64,000 nt of DNA from Echinarachnius parma (taxonomy: Eukaryota; Echinodermata; Echinoidea; Clypeasteroida; Echinarachniidae). The notes beneath the pieces were generated by a model. That model was not told where the DNA came from, ran no database searches, and worked only from the letters and a program-made list of their open reading frames with translations. Location of the stretch: assembly GCA_037951105.1 (NCBI GenBank), contig JBAMJV010008213.1, forward strand, positions 116,301 to 180,300. Reading direction: 5' to 3'. Made by a program: the position numbers and the translations under genes. Positions within the stretch are counted from its first letter, which is position 1; each line of letters starts with the position of its first letter. This document shows, piece by piece, positions 43,500-54,999 of the stretch.

Positions 43500-46400
43500 C
43501 ACATAAAACACATTTTTTTTTAAATATAAGAAAAACAGGCGTATAAATTAACATATCTATTGTAATGACTTATTATTAAGATAACATTTAAGCTTTCTTT
43601 TAGAATTGCATATAGTTGGACATTGTTTTAATTCATCAGGCAATTAATTTCACACTATCGTACCTTGATAACTAATAATTGATCTAGACAATTTATATTT
43701 ACAAAACGGAGTATATATTTGATGTGAATTTCTTGTTTTGTACACATCACTATTATATTTAAAATATTAACTTTTTAAAATATGAATACATAAAACATGC
43801 AATCTGCAATTTATTTATATCATATATATTCAATATTTTCAATTTAAAAAAATAATTATGTGTGTGTGCTAAATAATGTGATTTAATGATTGCACGAACA
43901 GCCCTTTCTGTAATAAAACAGTCTATTCAATAAATAAAAAGAGCAATTGCCCCATACAATATTACAATAACTTTAATGTGATAAAACCATATTATTATAT
44001 ATATTTACTAACATTCTCAAAGGCAAAATATACTTCAAATTATTTAATACTCCAACTATTCTCGAATTCTTTAAAGAAATATAACTAATATGCTCATTCC
44101 AACTCAATTTTTCATCTATAAATACACCAAGAAATTTAGTACATTTTACTTGCTTTATTACAACCCCATTTAATTTTATATTTATCAAATGTTCATTAAT
44201 ATCTAAATTATGTGGTCTAAATATCATGTAACATGGTTTACTGTAATTAATTTGGAATCTATTGGCTGAAAACCATGATTGGACTTGACCCATTTCTACA
44301 TTGATTACATCATTCAAATGTACTAAATCTTTACCCGTCACATATATGCTTGTATCATCACCAAATAGAAGTACAGATACAACATCACTTACATATTGCA
44401 AATCATTAACATTAAGTAAAACAAAAGAGGACACAGGTTAGATCCTTGACGTACACCAACATAAATATTTCTATGCTGTGAGTTATGACCATCTATACAT
44501 ACATACTGTGTCCTATTACTTAAATAACTTTGAAACAATTTTAATGCGATACCTCTTATTCCATACAAATTCAGTTTTTTGTAATAAAATAGAATGATCA
44601 ATACAATCAAATGCCTTTGACAAATCTAAAAAAAGTCCTATTACCGTTTGTTTTTGCTCAAAGGCTTTGGCAAGTTTATCTGTAAAATCAATAAGGTCGT
44701 GAGTAGTACTGTATCCTTTTCTAAATCCAAATTGTTGCTATATAAAATGTTGTGTTTATCAACAAAATATAACAATTTATTATATACAATTTTTCTACAA
44801 TCTTAATAAAAATTGATAAAACAGAAACAGGTCTATAATTATTCAATACAATTTTACTACCTCCTTTAAAAACTGGTATGACCTTTGCAATTTGTAATGC
44901 ACTAGGAAAAACACCTTCCTCAAGAGAACAATTAAAAATATTACACAAAGGAGAAACAATTGCATCAATAGAACATTTCAACACTTTAGGACTAATTCCA
45001 TCAGACCCTGCTGATTGATTTACATCTAAATTTAAAACAATGTTAATAATGTCTAATTTTAAAATTGGGCTAAAAAATAAAGAGTCCAAACAATTTCCAT
45101 GCAAATAACTATTGAAAGAACAGGTACTATCCCCCGAGTTATGTACATTATCATGAATTTTCTTTCCAATAGTACTACAAAAATCACAACTATATTAACT
45201 CCTTCATGCTCAATTCCCTTAATAGGGTCCTTATATGTTTTCTTATTCAATACTTCATTTATTATACTCCATGTTTTTCTTGCATTATTCAAAGCATCTT
45301 TAAATTTAGCATCATAATATTTACGTTAAGCATCTCGTATTGCACTATTTACCGTGTTTCTATAACATTTATATACATTTTCACGATATAATCATTTTTC
45401 TAATATTTTTAATGTAAAGTATATTTACGCTTACACATTTTCTTAATTTCGACAGTAAGCCATGGTTTAACAAACTGATGTTTCTTTTTCCTTATCTGAA
45501 CTTCTGGAAAACATTCATCATATAATTTACAATATATTTCAATAAACTTACTATACTTTTTATTTACATCTTTAATAAAATCCAAAATCCTCCAATTAAC
45601 AGAATGTAACTTTGATTGAAATGTTTGAATATTACAATCATTAATATCCTTTTCATAAATCATTCGTTATATTCATTTACAACATTATCAAAAGTAATAA
45701 TTATATAAGGGGTTAAATGATCACTAACATCAGTTAATAAAATACCACTATCTTGTACCTTTTCTCTGTAATTATAAAAAATATTATCTAAAATAGTTGC
45801 TGAATGTGAAGTAATCCTGGTTGGCCTAACTATTTGAGGTAAATATGAAAATGAAATGAAGCAATCAAAAAAATCATTAGCACATGATGAAACATCAAGA
45901 TTCATTAAATCAACATTAAAATCACCCAATATAGCTCATTCCCTTTTCTCATTATTTATAACACGTAAGGACTCCTGAAATGTATCTATAAAAGTACGTA
46001 TTGATTGTTGAGGAGTTATGCATACAACTGCAATTATACAATTTTTAAATTTTATTATACACTTCAATAAAAACACTTTCTACACTATCATTACAAACAT
46101 CTAAATCTACCGTATTCTTCTTTTAAATTTAATATCATCGTGAATAAATGTACCTACACCACCTCCTCTTTTATCATGTCGACAATTACTTATAAATGAA
46201 TGTTGAGGAAGAGATAATGTTCATCATCACCATCTTTCAACCAAGTTTCAGTGACGCCAATAATTGATTTACATAATGGTCTTTTAACAGTTTGAACACA
46301 TTCTAACAAATTATTATAATTACGTTTCAGGCTACGACAATTAAAATGGATCAAAGATACTAGTTGCTTTTATTGAATAATTGATTATGTTCAGAAAATT

Positions 46401-46620
46401 CGTGTTGGGTATAATATTTATTGTCAGTGCCAAATTCTCTATTAAGAATGGAAGCTAAAGAGTCATTTTGTCTATTAAGTCTATTACAAAGAAAACAATT
46501 GTTACAATTTACATCAGAATTATGCCTGTTGCAAAGAAAAACATGTACACATATCAAACAAAGATTAAATACACACACACAGTGCAAAACAGAAAAGAAC
46601 ATATATAGGTATATAAGTTA
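43500..46620 (-). pseudogene. LINE-D ORF2 (L2/CR1-like), heavily broken
   Basis: Read from 46620 downward on the minus strand. A Cys-containing lead (CNRHNSDVNCNNCFLCNR) is followed by an endonuclease with a GVTETWL-type motif near 46230. GDFNVDLMNL (near 45920), TDVSDHLTPY and FVKPWLTVEIKKM come next. The RT part includes NQSAGSDGISPKVLK (about 45020), VIPVFKGG, NNYRPVSVL, the GVRQGSNLCPLLF block (about 44430), FGDDTSIYV (about 44370) and CTKFLGVFIDEKLSWNEHI. A decayed C-terminal tail reaches about 43500. Frame changes occur every few hundred bases. It is older than LINE-C judging by its lesions. Confidence 0.85.
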
Positions 46621-46624
46621 CTAG

Positions 46625-47040
46625 GTAAATGTGCACTTTGTAAATTCACTATGCACTATATTACAAACATACATACACAAAAGTAAGAGTTCTCTGTGAA
46701 ATTAAAAGTAAAGTGTATATCATTGGTTCTGCTGGGCATCTACGCCCAAATGGATAACAATGTAGAACGCAAGACAAGTGTTCTAAGAGTAGCATGTGTG
46801 TAAACAATATTATTGAGTATTGCATTTTTAAAAAGACGTGCAATAAACAAAATATTCATTATTCATTATTATCTAATATATCTAATGATCCAGAGTCCAG
46901 GAGTTAATAAAAGAAAAGAGTGTCATGCTGGCTGTAAATATAATGTTGTAAATACTTACACCACGTATGTTCTCAGTTTTGGCAATGGGTTACAATATAA
47001 TTCATAATTTTATTATATGAGATTAAAAGAGAGCAAAGAA
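46625..47040. other. No gene seen
   Basis: AT-rich sequence upstream of LINE-D and before the tRNA-like relic. No coding or RNA feature is supported. Confidence 0.45.
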
Positions 47041-47044
47041 AATG

Positions 47045-47120
47045 GGATTCCAACGGGATTCGAACCAGAGACCCCCGGATTGCTAGACCGGTGCTCTTAC
47101 CGACTGAACTATAGAAAACC
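47045..47120 (-). pseudogene. tRNA-Ala-like relic (anticodon AGC)
   Basis: On the minus strand the D region TAGTTCAGTCGGTAAGAGC, the anticodon loop CTAGCAA and the T loop TTCGAAT are clear. The acceptor arm has extra bases and a mismatch, and the T stem has a T-C mismatch. TTTT follows at once as a Pol III stop. The upstream flank (AGCTTCTGGCCACTCGAGCA in reverse) matches that of the three copies near 62.6-63.2 kb, so it is a dispersed member of that family. Confidence 0.55.
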
Positions 47121-47399
47121 CTAGTGGGGCGCTCGTCCCTGAAACCCCTTAATTTTCATTGCTCGAGTGGCCAGAAGCTATTATAAACCAGACATACGCC
47201 CGAAGGATGGAAATCAACTTGGGGATATATGCGAGGAATCACCAAAGTAATTCATTATACTATGCACAATTCATGTTTATTCATCGAACAAGCAGCTTCA
47301 AGACTGATTGGTGGCCTTATGATTCATATTGCTTTTGTTAAATATTAGGAGGCACGTTCTTCGTATTTCTTTATTTTCACTCGGAATCCCCCTTATGTT

Positions 47400-47466
47400 T
47401 GTATTGTTTTTTGGTAAACTATTAGGGGGCACGTGCCCCCCCCCTCCCCTCCCCCCCCCCCCGCCA
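47400..47466. repeat. C-rich homopolymer tract
   Basis: Several runs of C, some over 10 long, are broken only by single T or G. No function is visible. Confidence 0.8.
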
Positions 47467-47603
47467 CAGCGACGCCACTACGTATGTATCAATGTTCATA
47501 CCTGTCTGACTGACTGCTACATCGCAGAAATCTCCCGTCCACTCCGATGTGCACCTACATTTCATATCAAAGATAAGGTGGAAACAAGGACAGCGTCATT
47601 TAA

Positions 47604-47917
47604 GTGGACCACCAGGCACAGAACAACAAAGAACTATATGTTTTGGTACCGTTGTTTGATATAAAAAATATGCTCAACACTTTGCAAAGGGTTGTGTAAT
47701 TCATAAATAATACAATTAATTACCCTCACTCACGGAACCATCATTACCTTATGGTTCCGTACGCGCTAAACGTCTCAGAGTGCGCCAATTTTATTCACGC
47801 GTCTCCCCGGACAAAGGTCGTCTTCATATGCAGACCGATGGACGCATGTAACGGTGACGTGTTCGCCAATTATACACATTTTTTTTCTGGAATATTATTT
47901 TTGGGTGGCGGTACCCT
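47604..47917. mobile_element. TTAA-type miniature element, family 1 (diverged)
   Basis: It opens GTGGACCACCAGGC after TTAA 47600-47603 and ends GGTGGCGGTACCCT; the right TTAA has decayed to TTCG. Interior motifs are shared with 15439-15850 and 57288-57694, and it is shorter by about 100 bp. Confidence 0.72.
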
Positions 47918-48106
47918 TTCGGGGAGCGGCGTTACCTGCCACTCGAATTATGGCTGGATTATGGATCGATGAATAAATAGAAAATAATATGCATGAATCA
48001 ATTAGAATGAATGGTTGTCCGAATTTATTAATAAATTGATGAATGAATATACGAATTGATAAATGAATGAAAGAAAGGATAAATAAAGACATCCACAAAT
48101 AAATAC

Positions 48107-48185
48107 CTGCACTCATATCCCGAGGCTGAATTCGTGGCTATCACACAAGTGCCGTTGTTGATACACGCGTGATTCTCGCACGGGT
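48107..48185 (-). CDS. Exon encoding part of an EGF-like domain
   Basis: On the minus strand, 79 bp lie between acceptor TTTTTAACAG (before 48185) and donor GCAG|GTATTT (after 48107). It reads (D)PCENHACINNGTCVIATN and then a GYEC motif. That is C-x4-C-x5-C-x11-C, the first four cysteines of a calcium-independent-type EGF domain. The first codon is split so that G from the previous exon completes Asp. The last two cysteines must be on the next exon, which I could not find. EGF domains act outside the cell in adhesion and signalling proteins. It may belong with the transmembrane exon at 24977-25206 on the same strand. Confidence 0.68.
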
Positions 48186-48189
48186 CTGT

Positions 48190-48780
48190 TAAAAATAGAA
48201 TTGAAGAAAATGAGTATTAAAATATTGTCAAAAAATGCATCAGCAAAATTGATTTATTGATTCATTGCTTTATTTAATTTTATTTTCAACATAATCACAT
48301 GATACAAAATAATTATACAAATAATATAGAAAGAAATACACTTTCTTGATATTAATGAAAACAATTGTAACATAATAATAAACAGTTCCAATAATACTAA
48401 TAGCTACACATAATAAATATATTTTCAAATAGTGTATTGACATAATGTGATATGTACGGGACGCGATTTTTTTTTTCCGTACCACTAACGCGTCAGATCG
48501 GCTAATTTTATTCCGCAGAGCGACTTGGTCAGAGACCACGCCTGCTCGAAATCGTACCAACCGTACGCGATTTTTTTTTCCGTGCTGGTTGTGTTATACC
48601 AGGGATATGGGAGTCAAATAAAATCCTATTTCCCTGGTTATACCACATACATGACATAGTGATGATGACAGCAGTGGTATTAGTGTTTGTGTACTTTGTG
48701 AAAGATTGATAATAGTGATGATGTCGGTGAAAGTTATGATTGTACATGTAATGATGGTGGTGGAGATATTATGATGGTGC
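48190..48780. other. No gene seen
   Basis: AT-rich sequence. TACGGGACGCGATTTTTTTTTTCCGT and TACGCGATTTTTTTTTCCGTGC (near 48455 and 48563) form a short direct repeat, and CAGGGATATGGGAGTC...CCCTGG is a weak hairpin. No gene. Confidence 0.45.
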
Positions 48781-48781
48781 T

Positions 48782-48798
48782 GACATATCTATCTATAT

Positions 48799-48865
<67 letters not shown>

Positions 48866-48866
48866 A

Positions 48867-48916
<50 letters not shown>

Positions 48917-48925
48917 ATATATCTA
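48782..48925. repeat. (TATC)n microsatellite
   Basis: More than 30 tetramers of TATC/CTAT with rare one-base changes, trailing into TTTC and TATA units. Confidence 0.97.
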
Positions 48926-49399
48926 TATATGTATCTATATCTATATAAGCGAAAGGTGAACTAATACTAATGTATCTAATCTATTTATCTAAAACTAGTG
49001 CTACGTGGCCATTCTGTCGGAATAGCCCCGTGCTACGGGGACAGTACTGCGTTAGGGGGACATCTCCATGTCCCCCTAACACTGTAACACTCTGACGGCT
49101 CCATTTCATAGATTTATTAAATGCCCTGTTATACCAAGTTAGCAGGAGTAAATTGTAATTTGAATCCGCTTTCAATTTTACTGGAAACGCATTTTCTTGT
49201 TTTTAAATGAAGTTTATAAAATCTTATTGATCTTGCAAAAATCACGACGGACTCTCGATTTCAAAGGCAAATGTCGCCAACTTGCGTTGAATTGTGAACA
49301 ATCTAGGGTTAGGCGAGCTATACCTAGGGTTAGCTAGCTACCGCTAGGAACTCCGTATTATTTTCGTCATGTCGTAAACTGGCTTTTTAGCTTTGCGGG

Positions 49400-49648
49400 A
49401 GCTACCGTAGCTGGATTGGAGGCGCGCCGTGTGTCTCCCGGCCCCGGGCCCCGGGCCCCGGGGCGGGCCGGCCGGCTGCGCTCCGCTAGCTGTATGCTGT
49501 AGGCTGGATCGACTCGCGGCGTGCTCGACGGTGACATGTCGATAAATGTCATGAATCCATGCACATTTTAGCCGGATCTACATTGATGTCGACGTTGATG
49601 TGGAGGTAGAGCTTACACGACGACCTAGTCCTAGACAAAAGCTTCTGG
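49400..49648 (+). promoter_or_regulatory. CpG-rich segment, possible promoter and first exon
   Basis: This is the strongest GC island in the window. The part at 49437-49475 is GGCCCCGGGCC repeats ending in GGCCGGCCGGC. CpGs are frequent, unlike the flanks. TTCTG|GTACGTAC at about 49648 resembles a plus-strand splice donor. A promoter with a short first exon fits, but there is no TATA box and the transcript is unproven. Confidence 0.35.
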
Positions 49649-50215
49649 TACGTACTTTACCTTATGCTTGTTTAATACAGAACTTAGTTACTTAGATCTA
49701 CAAATCTATCGGTAACGTGGCCTCTTTTTTGACGGTTTGACTTTGCCTTCGGCTTTTAATTGTTTGGTGAATTAGAATAGATTCAAATTCAATAGTTAAT
49801 ATTCTAAGGCTAAGCGGCTGACATTGAACTCAAACTGAAACTAAAGACTGCAGCTATTTAGTGCAGTAAATAGAAGGGGCCATGAAATAAATCAATATAT
49901 TTGTTGATCTACATTCGCTATTATATAAAATATAGATTGGACGATTCTTGCAGTTGCAGTATTTACGCGTTTAAATTATGTAGATCATGGCCTCTTTGAG
50001 TTTGACATTATAACTGGCATTTTCACTGTGTCGGTTTCTCCGACAGTGTAAAATGCCAGTAATAATGTCAAAGAGGCCATGAAAGTGCTAGATTTGTCGA
50101 TCTAGCTTTTATGTACAGACTACCGTGTAAACCTCTGCCACTCTGCCTCTCTGGGCATTGTGCTCTGTAAATAAATGTACGTAGTCGTTACCTAAAAAGC
50201 AAACTATAACCTAAC

Positions 50216-50242
50216 CAGGCGCCGTACGTAGTACGGCGCCTG
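50216..50242. repeat. Perfect 27-bp palindrome
   Basis: CAGGCGCCGTAC, a GTA centre, then the exact reverse complement. It stands where the duplicate copy has the AACCAGGTGCTGTG...CACAGCGCCTGGTT inverted pair. Confidence 0.9.
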
Positions 50243-50836
50243 GCATACTGAGGTGTGTATACCGTGATGGTAACACTTTTATAGGCTTTAACAGCAAACA
50301 CACTTATAAAAAAAAACACAAAAACATATTTTAAGTTTAAATAACATATCTCTGTTCATACTTACGAATTATGTTATGCATGGACATCAATGATCCAAAT
50401 CCTAAAATGTCTGATGCTCCATTCGTTTTATTTATACTGAAATTTACTATAAAACTGGCAAGATTACAGAAGTGACGAAAATGGTATCCGAATTTGTTCG
50501 CTGCATGCAATATCAGGTGATCAAAAACTTGTCGGCAATGCACCCTAGGCCCTGAGTCAACCGATCGCCCCGCGCATGCGCTATGCATTGCCGACGAGTT
50601 TTCGGTCACCTGACATTGCTTGCAGCGAACGAAGACGAAGGAAATAACAGTCATCATCATCATCATCATCAATTTGAGGTAAGTTATCATTCTTTTGCAA
50701 CAAATTAAATAGCAAGCAAGGTAGGTTGAAGGTTTAATTCATGTCTAGAACTAAAAAAATATAATAATAATAGATTTAAAGCTCTTAAAACCCCCCATCG
50801 CAAAATTTCTTCAATTTTTGTAATGTCTCGTCTTCA

Positions 50837-50903
50837 CAGCGCCGTCCTAAGGACGGCGCTGATCACAGTTACTGTGATCAGCCCTGTGCATAGCACAGGG
50901 CTG
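50837..50903. repeat. Three overlapping perfect palindromes
   Basis: 50837-50861 is CAGCGCCGTCC-TAA-reverse complement. 50860-50880 is TGATCACAGT-T-reverse complement. 50879-50903 is CAGCCCTGTGC-ATA-reverse complement. Each shares two bases with the next. No mismatch in any arm. No known element type explains this. Confidence 0.93.
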
Positions 50904-51410
50904 TGACGCGACGTCGCTCGAAATCTTGCAGGAGATGTGCGACGAGGTAAAAAATCGCCTTTACTTACAAAATTATTTGAATTTGTTTCACCCCGAAGTA
51001 CCTTTAAGGCTTTAGTTATTGAACTTATCGGACCTCAAATTAATGATTTATTACGGTAGTCCTTGTTAGAATCCGGCTTTGTCTTTGACCGATCGCCACT
51101 TACGAGCGGAATATCGAATACCTCCTATCCCAGCATGCATTGCCGACGAGTTTTGAGGTGACTTCATCATTGCAGCGATCAAAGACAAAGCCGGATTCTA
51201 ACCAGGACTACCGTAATAAATCATCAATTTGAGGTAAGTTATCCTTCTTTTTTAGCAAATTATATGAAATGTCTGATAAGTTCAATAACTAAAGGTACTT
51301 CGGAGCGAAACAAATTCAAATAATTTTGTAAGTAAAGGCGATTTTTTACCTCGTCGCACATCTACAAAAATGTACCCGCAAGATTTCGAGCGACGTCGCG
51401 GCCAGGCTAA
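50895..51410. repeat. Large foldback, arms about 200-230 bp
   Basis: The left arm 50905-51092 (ACGTCGCTCGAAATCTTGC, GTGCGACGAGGTAAAAAATC, CGAAGTACCTTTA, AATGATTTATTACGGTAGTCC, GAATCCGGCTTTGTCTTTG) is mirrored by 51172-51400. The spacer (about 51093-51171) contains ATGCATTGCCGACGAGTTTT, which also occurs at 50583-50602. The arms match closely. Non-coding. Confidence 0.85.
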
Positions 51411-51699
51411 ACCAGGTGCTGTGCTTGTTTGCAGTAGACTAACTGTAATTAACGATCCACACAGCGCCTGGTTAGGTTAATGCTCAGTAGACCTACCCCG
51501 TGTTCACACAAAAATTTCATCGTATAGCTTGTCAGCTGCTGATTATATACTTATCCTTCAGCTCTCGACCTGCTATAGTCTATACGATGACATTTTTTGG
51601 AAATAGTGTGTCTGAACGCTGACTTACGAAACGTCGTACATGGCGAATCATGACTAACCGTTAACGAAAGGCAGGTTTAAGCATCGTTTCGTATGAGAG

Positions 51700-52062
51700 C
51701 AGACCTACGGGACACCGCAGATGCCCCGCCGATCACTGGCCGGCCGCCCGTGAGAAATTCTCGGCAGAGCCCGGTGGGCCGCCGCCGGTACGCCTATGGG
51801 ACACCCGCCGATCACCGGCCGGCCGGCCGCCGGCCATTACTTAAAAATTAGCCCGTGGCCGGTGGGAGACCGCCCGGGAATCGGTGGGTCATCAGTAGGT
51901 TACTGCCGGGACGCCGCTCAGAAAAGCTCCCCGATTTTGCCCAGTTTTGACCTAAAATCGACCGACGGGAAATCGACAGGGCACCGCCCAGGCATAGCTG
52001 GGACTCTACAGCCTGCTCGACTTCTCAAAAAATTGTTGGGCGATGCCTAAATTCTAAATCGG
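51700..52062. repeat. GC-rich degenerate repeat (CCGATCACCGGCC type)
   Basis: Repeated GGGACACCGC-CCGATCACCGGCCGGCC motifs with short palindromes (GGCCGGCC) sit in DNA much more GC-rich than the flanks. A frame of 84 codons is open, but the sequence is repetitive and gives no recognisable protein. Confidence 0.6.
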
Positions 52063-52295
52063 TCGGTGGCCGCTCTGAGTTGTGACCATAGCCTTAATGT
52101 GTATCATGTGTAAAGTTAAAATCATAATATTAATTATCTTTCTGTGCTGTAGGAGAACTCATAATGCATCTTAAGGCACCTATGTATGCTCAGTTATACA
52201 CCACAGCTCATTTATGATAGCAATGAATGCAAAATTCCATTTTGTTAATATTTTGTTATTTTTGATTAATGTCTTCTTATTTTGTTTTACTACAG

Positions 52296-52420
52296 TATAT
52301 CTGTGCAGCATTTGAACGAGAGGCTGTTTGAACAACCAGACTAGACAAGCACTTAGACCAGCTTAGCATCAGGATGTGCATGTCAATGTGAAGAGGCTGT
52401 GAAACATCCCTAAATATAGG
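52296..52420 (+). ncRNA. Candidate non-coding exon, copy 1
   Basis: The segment lies between TTTTACTACAG and TAGG|GTAAGAT, an acceptor and donor pair on the plus strand. It is the best conserved part of the 2.8-kb duplication (compare 55124-55253), with both splice-like ends kept. All frames have stops, so it would be untranslated. Expression is unproven. Confidence 0.25.
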
Positions 52421-53384
52421 GTAAGATTTGTTTTAATTGCAGGCCTATTCTTGATAATTGTGAAAACACTGAAATGCATCCTCTCACACTACATCATTTG
52501 GTGTTTTACACAGTAGCTCGTTTCACCCAGAATGTCATAATATTTTATCAGCAAAAACTTTTACAATGATGTCAGAAAGGCCAATTATAACTACAGGAAC
52601 CGAGTGGGTTGAAAACTCAAACTGAAACTAAAGACTGCAGCTATTTAGTGCAGTAAATAGAAGGGGCCATGAAATCAATATATTTGTTGATCTACATTCT
52701 CTATAGACCAGTGCTGTAGTCGCGTCCACAAGTGCCGAGTCCGAGTCACGAGACCATCAAAAGCGAGTCCGAGTCCGGACTCGACTACAGCACTGCTATA
52801 GACTATGTAATATTATATAGATTGGACGATTCTTGCAGTATTTACGCGTTTATGTAGTTGAGTTTGACATTATAACTGGCATTTTTCACTGTGTCAGTTT
52901 CTCAGACAGTGTAAAATGCCATTAAAAATGTCAAAGAGGCCATGAAAGTGCTAGATTTGTCGATCTAGCTTTTATGGTACCGTGTCAAGTTTACCTCTGC
53001 CACTCTGCCTCTGGGCATGGCGCTCTGTAAATAAATGTACGTAGTCGTTACCTAAACTAAAGACTTAACCAGGTGCTGTGCTTGTTTGCAGAAGACTAAC
53101 TGTAATTAACGATCCACACAGCGCCTGGTTAGGTTAGCAGTAGACCTACCCCGTCTTCACACAAAAATGTCATCGTATAGCTAGTCAGCTGCTGATTATA
53201 TACTTATAGTCAGCTCTCGACCTGCTATACGATGACATTTTTTGGAAATAGTGTGTCTGAACGCTGACTAACGAAACGTCGTACATAGCGAATCATGACT
53301 AACCGTTAATGAAACGCAGGTTTGAGCATCATTTCGTACAAGAGCTGACTATAGAATCACAATCGTTTTGTGTGTGAACAACCG

Positions 53385-53505
53385 GCTGGCATTTTTACCG
53401 CTGGCATTTTTTCCGCTGGCATTTTTACCACTGGCATTTTTTCCCCTGGCATTTTTCCACTGCCATTTTTACCTATCATTATTTCCTCTGGCATTTTTAC
53501 CTGAC
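53385..53505. repeat. CTGGCATTTTTACCG minisatellite
   Basis: About seven units of 15-16 bp with changing T-run length. Read on the minus strand the units give a KMPA/KMPE-like peptide repeat within a 69-codon frame. This is most likely a by-product of the 15-bp periodicity. Confidence 0.8.
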
Positions 53506-53980
53506 ACCGATCATGTGTTCTACATGCGCAAATCTGATTGTTCGAAGCACGCAAATTTTCTGACAAGTTTACAATTAATGGTTACTTACAATCGATTGTA
53601 TAGATCTCTTTCTGCACTGGGCCCTGGTATATTGACAGGATTTGAATGACATTTGAGAAATTGAGAAATTCTAACCCTATTTTCTTCTTCTTTTACCATA
53701 AGCCGAACAAAATGGTAGAAGAGAAATGTGGAAGCTAATTATTTGCGGAGATAGACGAGTTACAAGTGCACCTAATCTGTCTTTGGTCCACCATGATTAT
53801 GTTTGTAATGTATATCATGTATGCTTCTCATAGTACATGTACATGTTTTACTAATGTTCATTGGCCATTACAATGTTGTCTTCTAGAATCTGACTGAATT
53901 ACATCATGTTTAAAATTAAAATCATAATATTATCTTTCTGTGCTGTAGGAGAACTCATAATTATTTTGTTTGCATCTTAA

Positions 53981-54358
53981 AGGGATCTGGTAACTTTGTT
54001 GACATGTGCAAAAAGTGATGAAGGGTTGATGCAATGTATATTGTTGTTATCTCATATGTCCACAGGGTATTGTGTGAACATTTCAAGTCAAATGGACATT
54101 GCATGGCCAAGTAATGAGCGAAAATGCAAAGTGATATTCACTAAATCTCTGCACTCACTTTGTACATGGTTTCAAAACTCCAGGGGAGTTTTTCTTATCT
54201 GAATACTTCGATCGTACATATATTTGTAACGAAAGGGAAATTTGAAAAACCAAAATCGGTCCCATGATTTTATTCTTAATACGAATACAACAAGGTATGA
54301 GGGAACCCCTAGAATTAAAATTTTATTTTGAGGATTTGGACAATGTTACTAAGTCCCT
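53981..54358. mobile_element. TTAA-flanked miniature element, family 2 (complete)
   Basis: It starts AGGGATCTGGTAACTTTG after TTAA 53977-53980 and ends CAATGTTACTAAGTCCCT before TTAA 54359-54362. The termini are imperfect inverted repeats. At 378 bp and non-coding it is the best preserved of four copies in the window. The right TTAA is also the left TTAA of the next element. Confidence 0.85.
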
Positions 54359-54362
54359 TTAA

Positions 54363-54999
54363 AGGGACAGGTCCACTTTTACAAAACGTCTGAACAGCTT
54401 TCAGTTGACGGATGGGGATCAATGTAACACGCAAACAAAAAATCAGATCAAACAGCCTTCTAATTTGGATTCTACGAATGAAAAACGAATGCGTCCCTCC
54501 ATTTAAACTATATATCGGTCAATAAAGGAGTTCAACTGATTTAGCATAATATTACAACAGTATTGTACTAATTCTCGTAAAGGTATATTGTGAAGCCGAC
54601 ATTTGTTAACGTATGTCACGGAAAAAGATCTCAAAAATAAAGAATATGGATAATTACATGTTATGTAGTCAGTTTAAGCGATGTTTGGGTATTTTGCTTG
54701 GTAAACGCTCACACATTAGTACTTATGCGCGTGTCACGTAGCTAGCGCAGGTCACGTAGGGGTCATGCATGCCGATCTGGCACTCCGTGAAATCTGTGTA
54801 CGAACTTACTCACCTACCGAAAATACGTATGTACCCATTATACCGTCGTCCAACAATTTAATCAGTTTTAGGTCTATAACTCCAAGAAAAAGAGATTTCA
54901 AGCCCTAATTTTTTCAGGCATGCTATTAAATGACATTTCCTTTTAAGACAATAACCTCGCAACTTTTGAATTTTGGCTTGCAAAAGAGGATCTATCCCT
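54363..54999. mobile_element. TTAA-flanked element, family 3
   Basis: It starts AGGGACAGGTCCACTTTT after the shared TTAA and ends AGAGGATCTATCCCT before TTAA 55000-55003. The 637-bp interior is non-coding. The family recurs at 57223-58286 (GTCTGAA-AG-TTTC, GATGGGGAT-AAT, TTTTCAGGCA). Confidence 0.83.

Larger units (their letters stand above)
49825..52614. repeat. Tandem segmental duplication, copy 1 (about 2.8 kb)
   Basis: This matches 52612-55442 in the same orientation: ACTGAAACTAAAGACTGCAG (49836 and 52619), GTGTAAAATGCCA (50045 and 52907), TTCATCGTATAGCT (51516 and 53173), GTAGGAGAACTCATAA (52150 and 53946) and ATTTGAACGAGAGGCTG (52309 and 55140). Copy 1 has extra foldback and GC-rich DNA at 50.2-52.06 kb. 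Copy 2 has extra TTAA elements. Divergence is several percent, so it is older than the other duplications here. Confidence 0.85.

Noticed and set aside
45099..45391. Plus-strand frames across LINE-D
   Set aside because: They are reverse-strand shadows of the LINE-D coding sequence.
51796..52050. 84-codon frame in the GC-rich block
   Set aside because: It follows the degenerate CCGATCACCGGCC repeat and looks like no protein family.
53385..53505. CRISPR-like array
   Set aside because: The units are contiguous with no spacers, and the window is eukaryotic.
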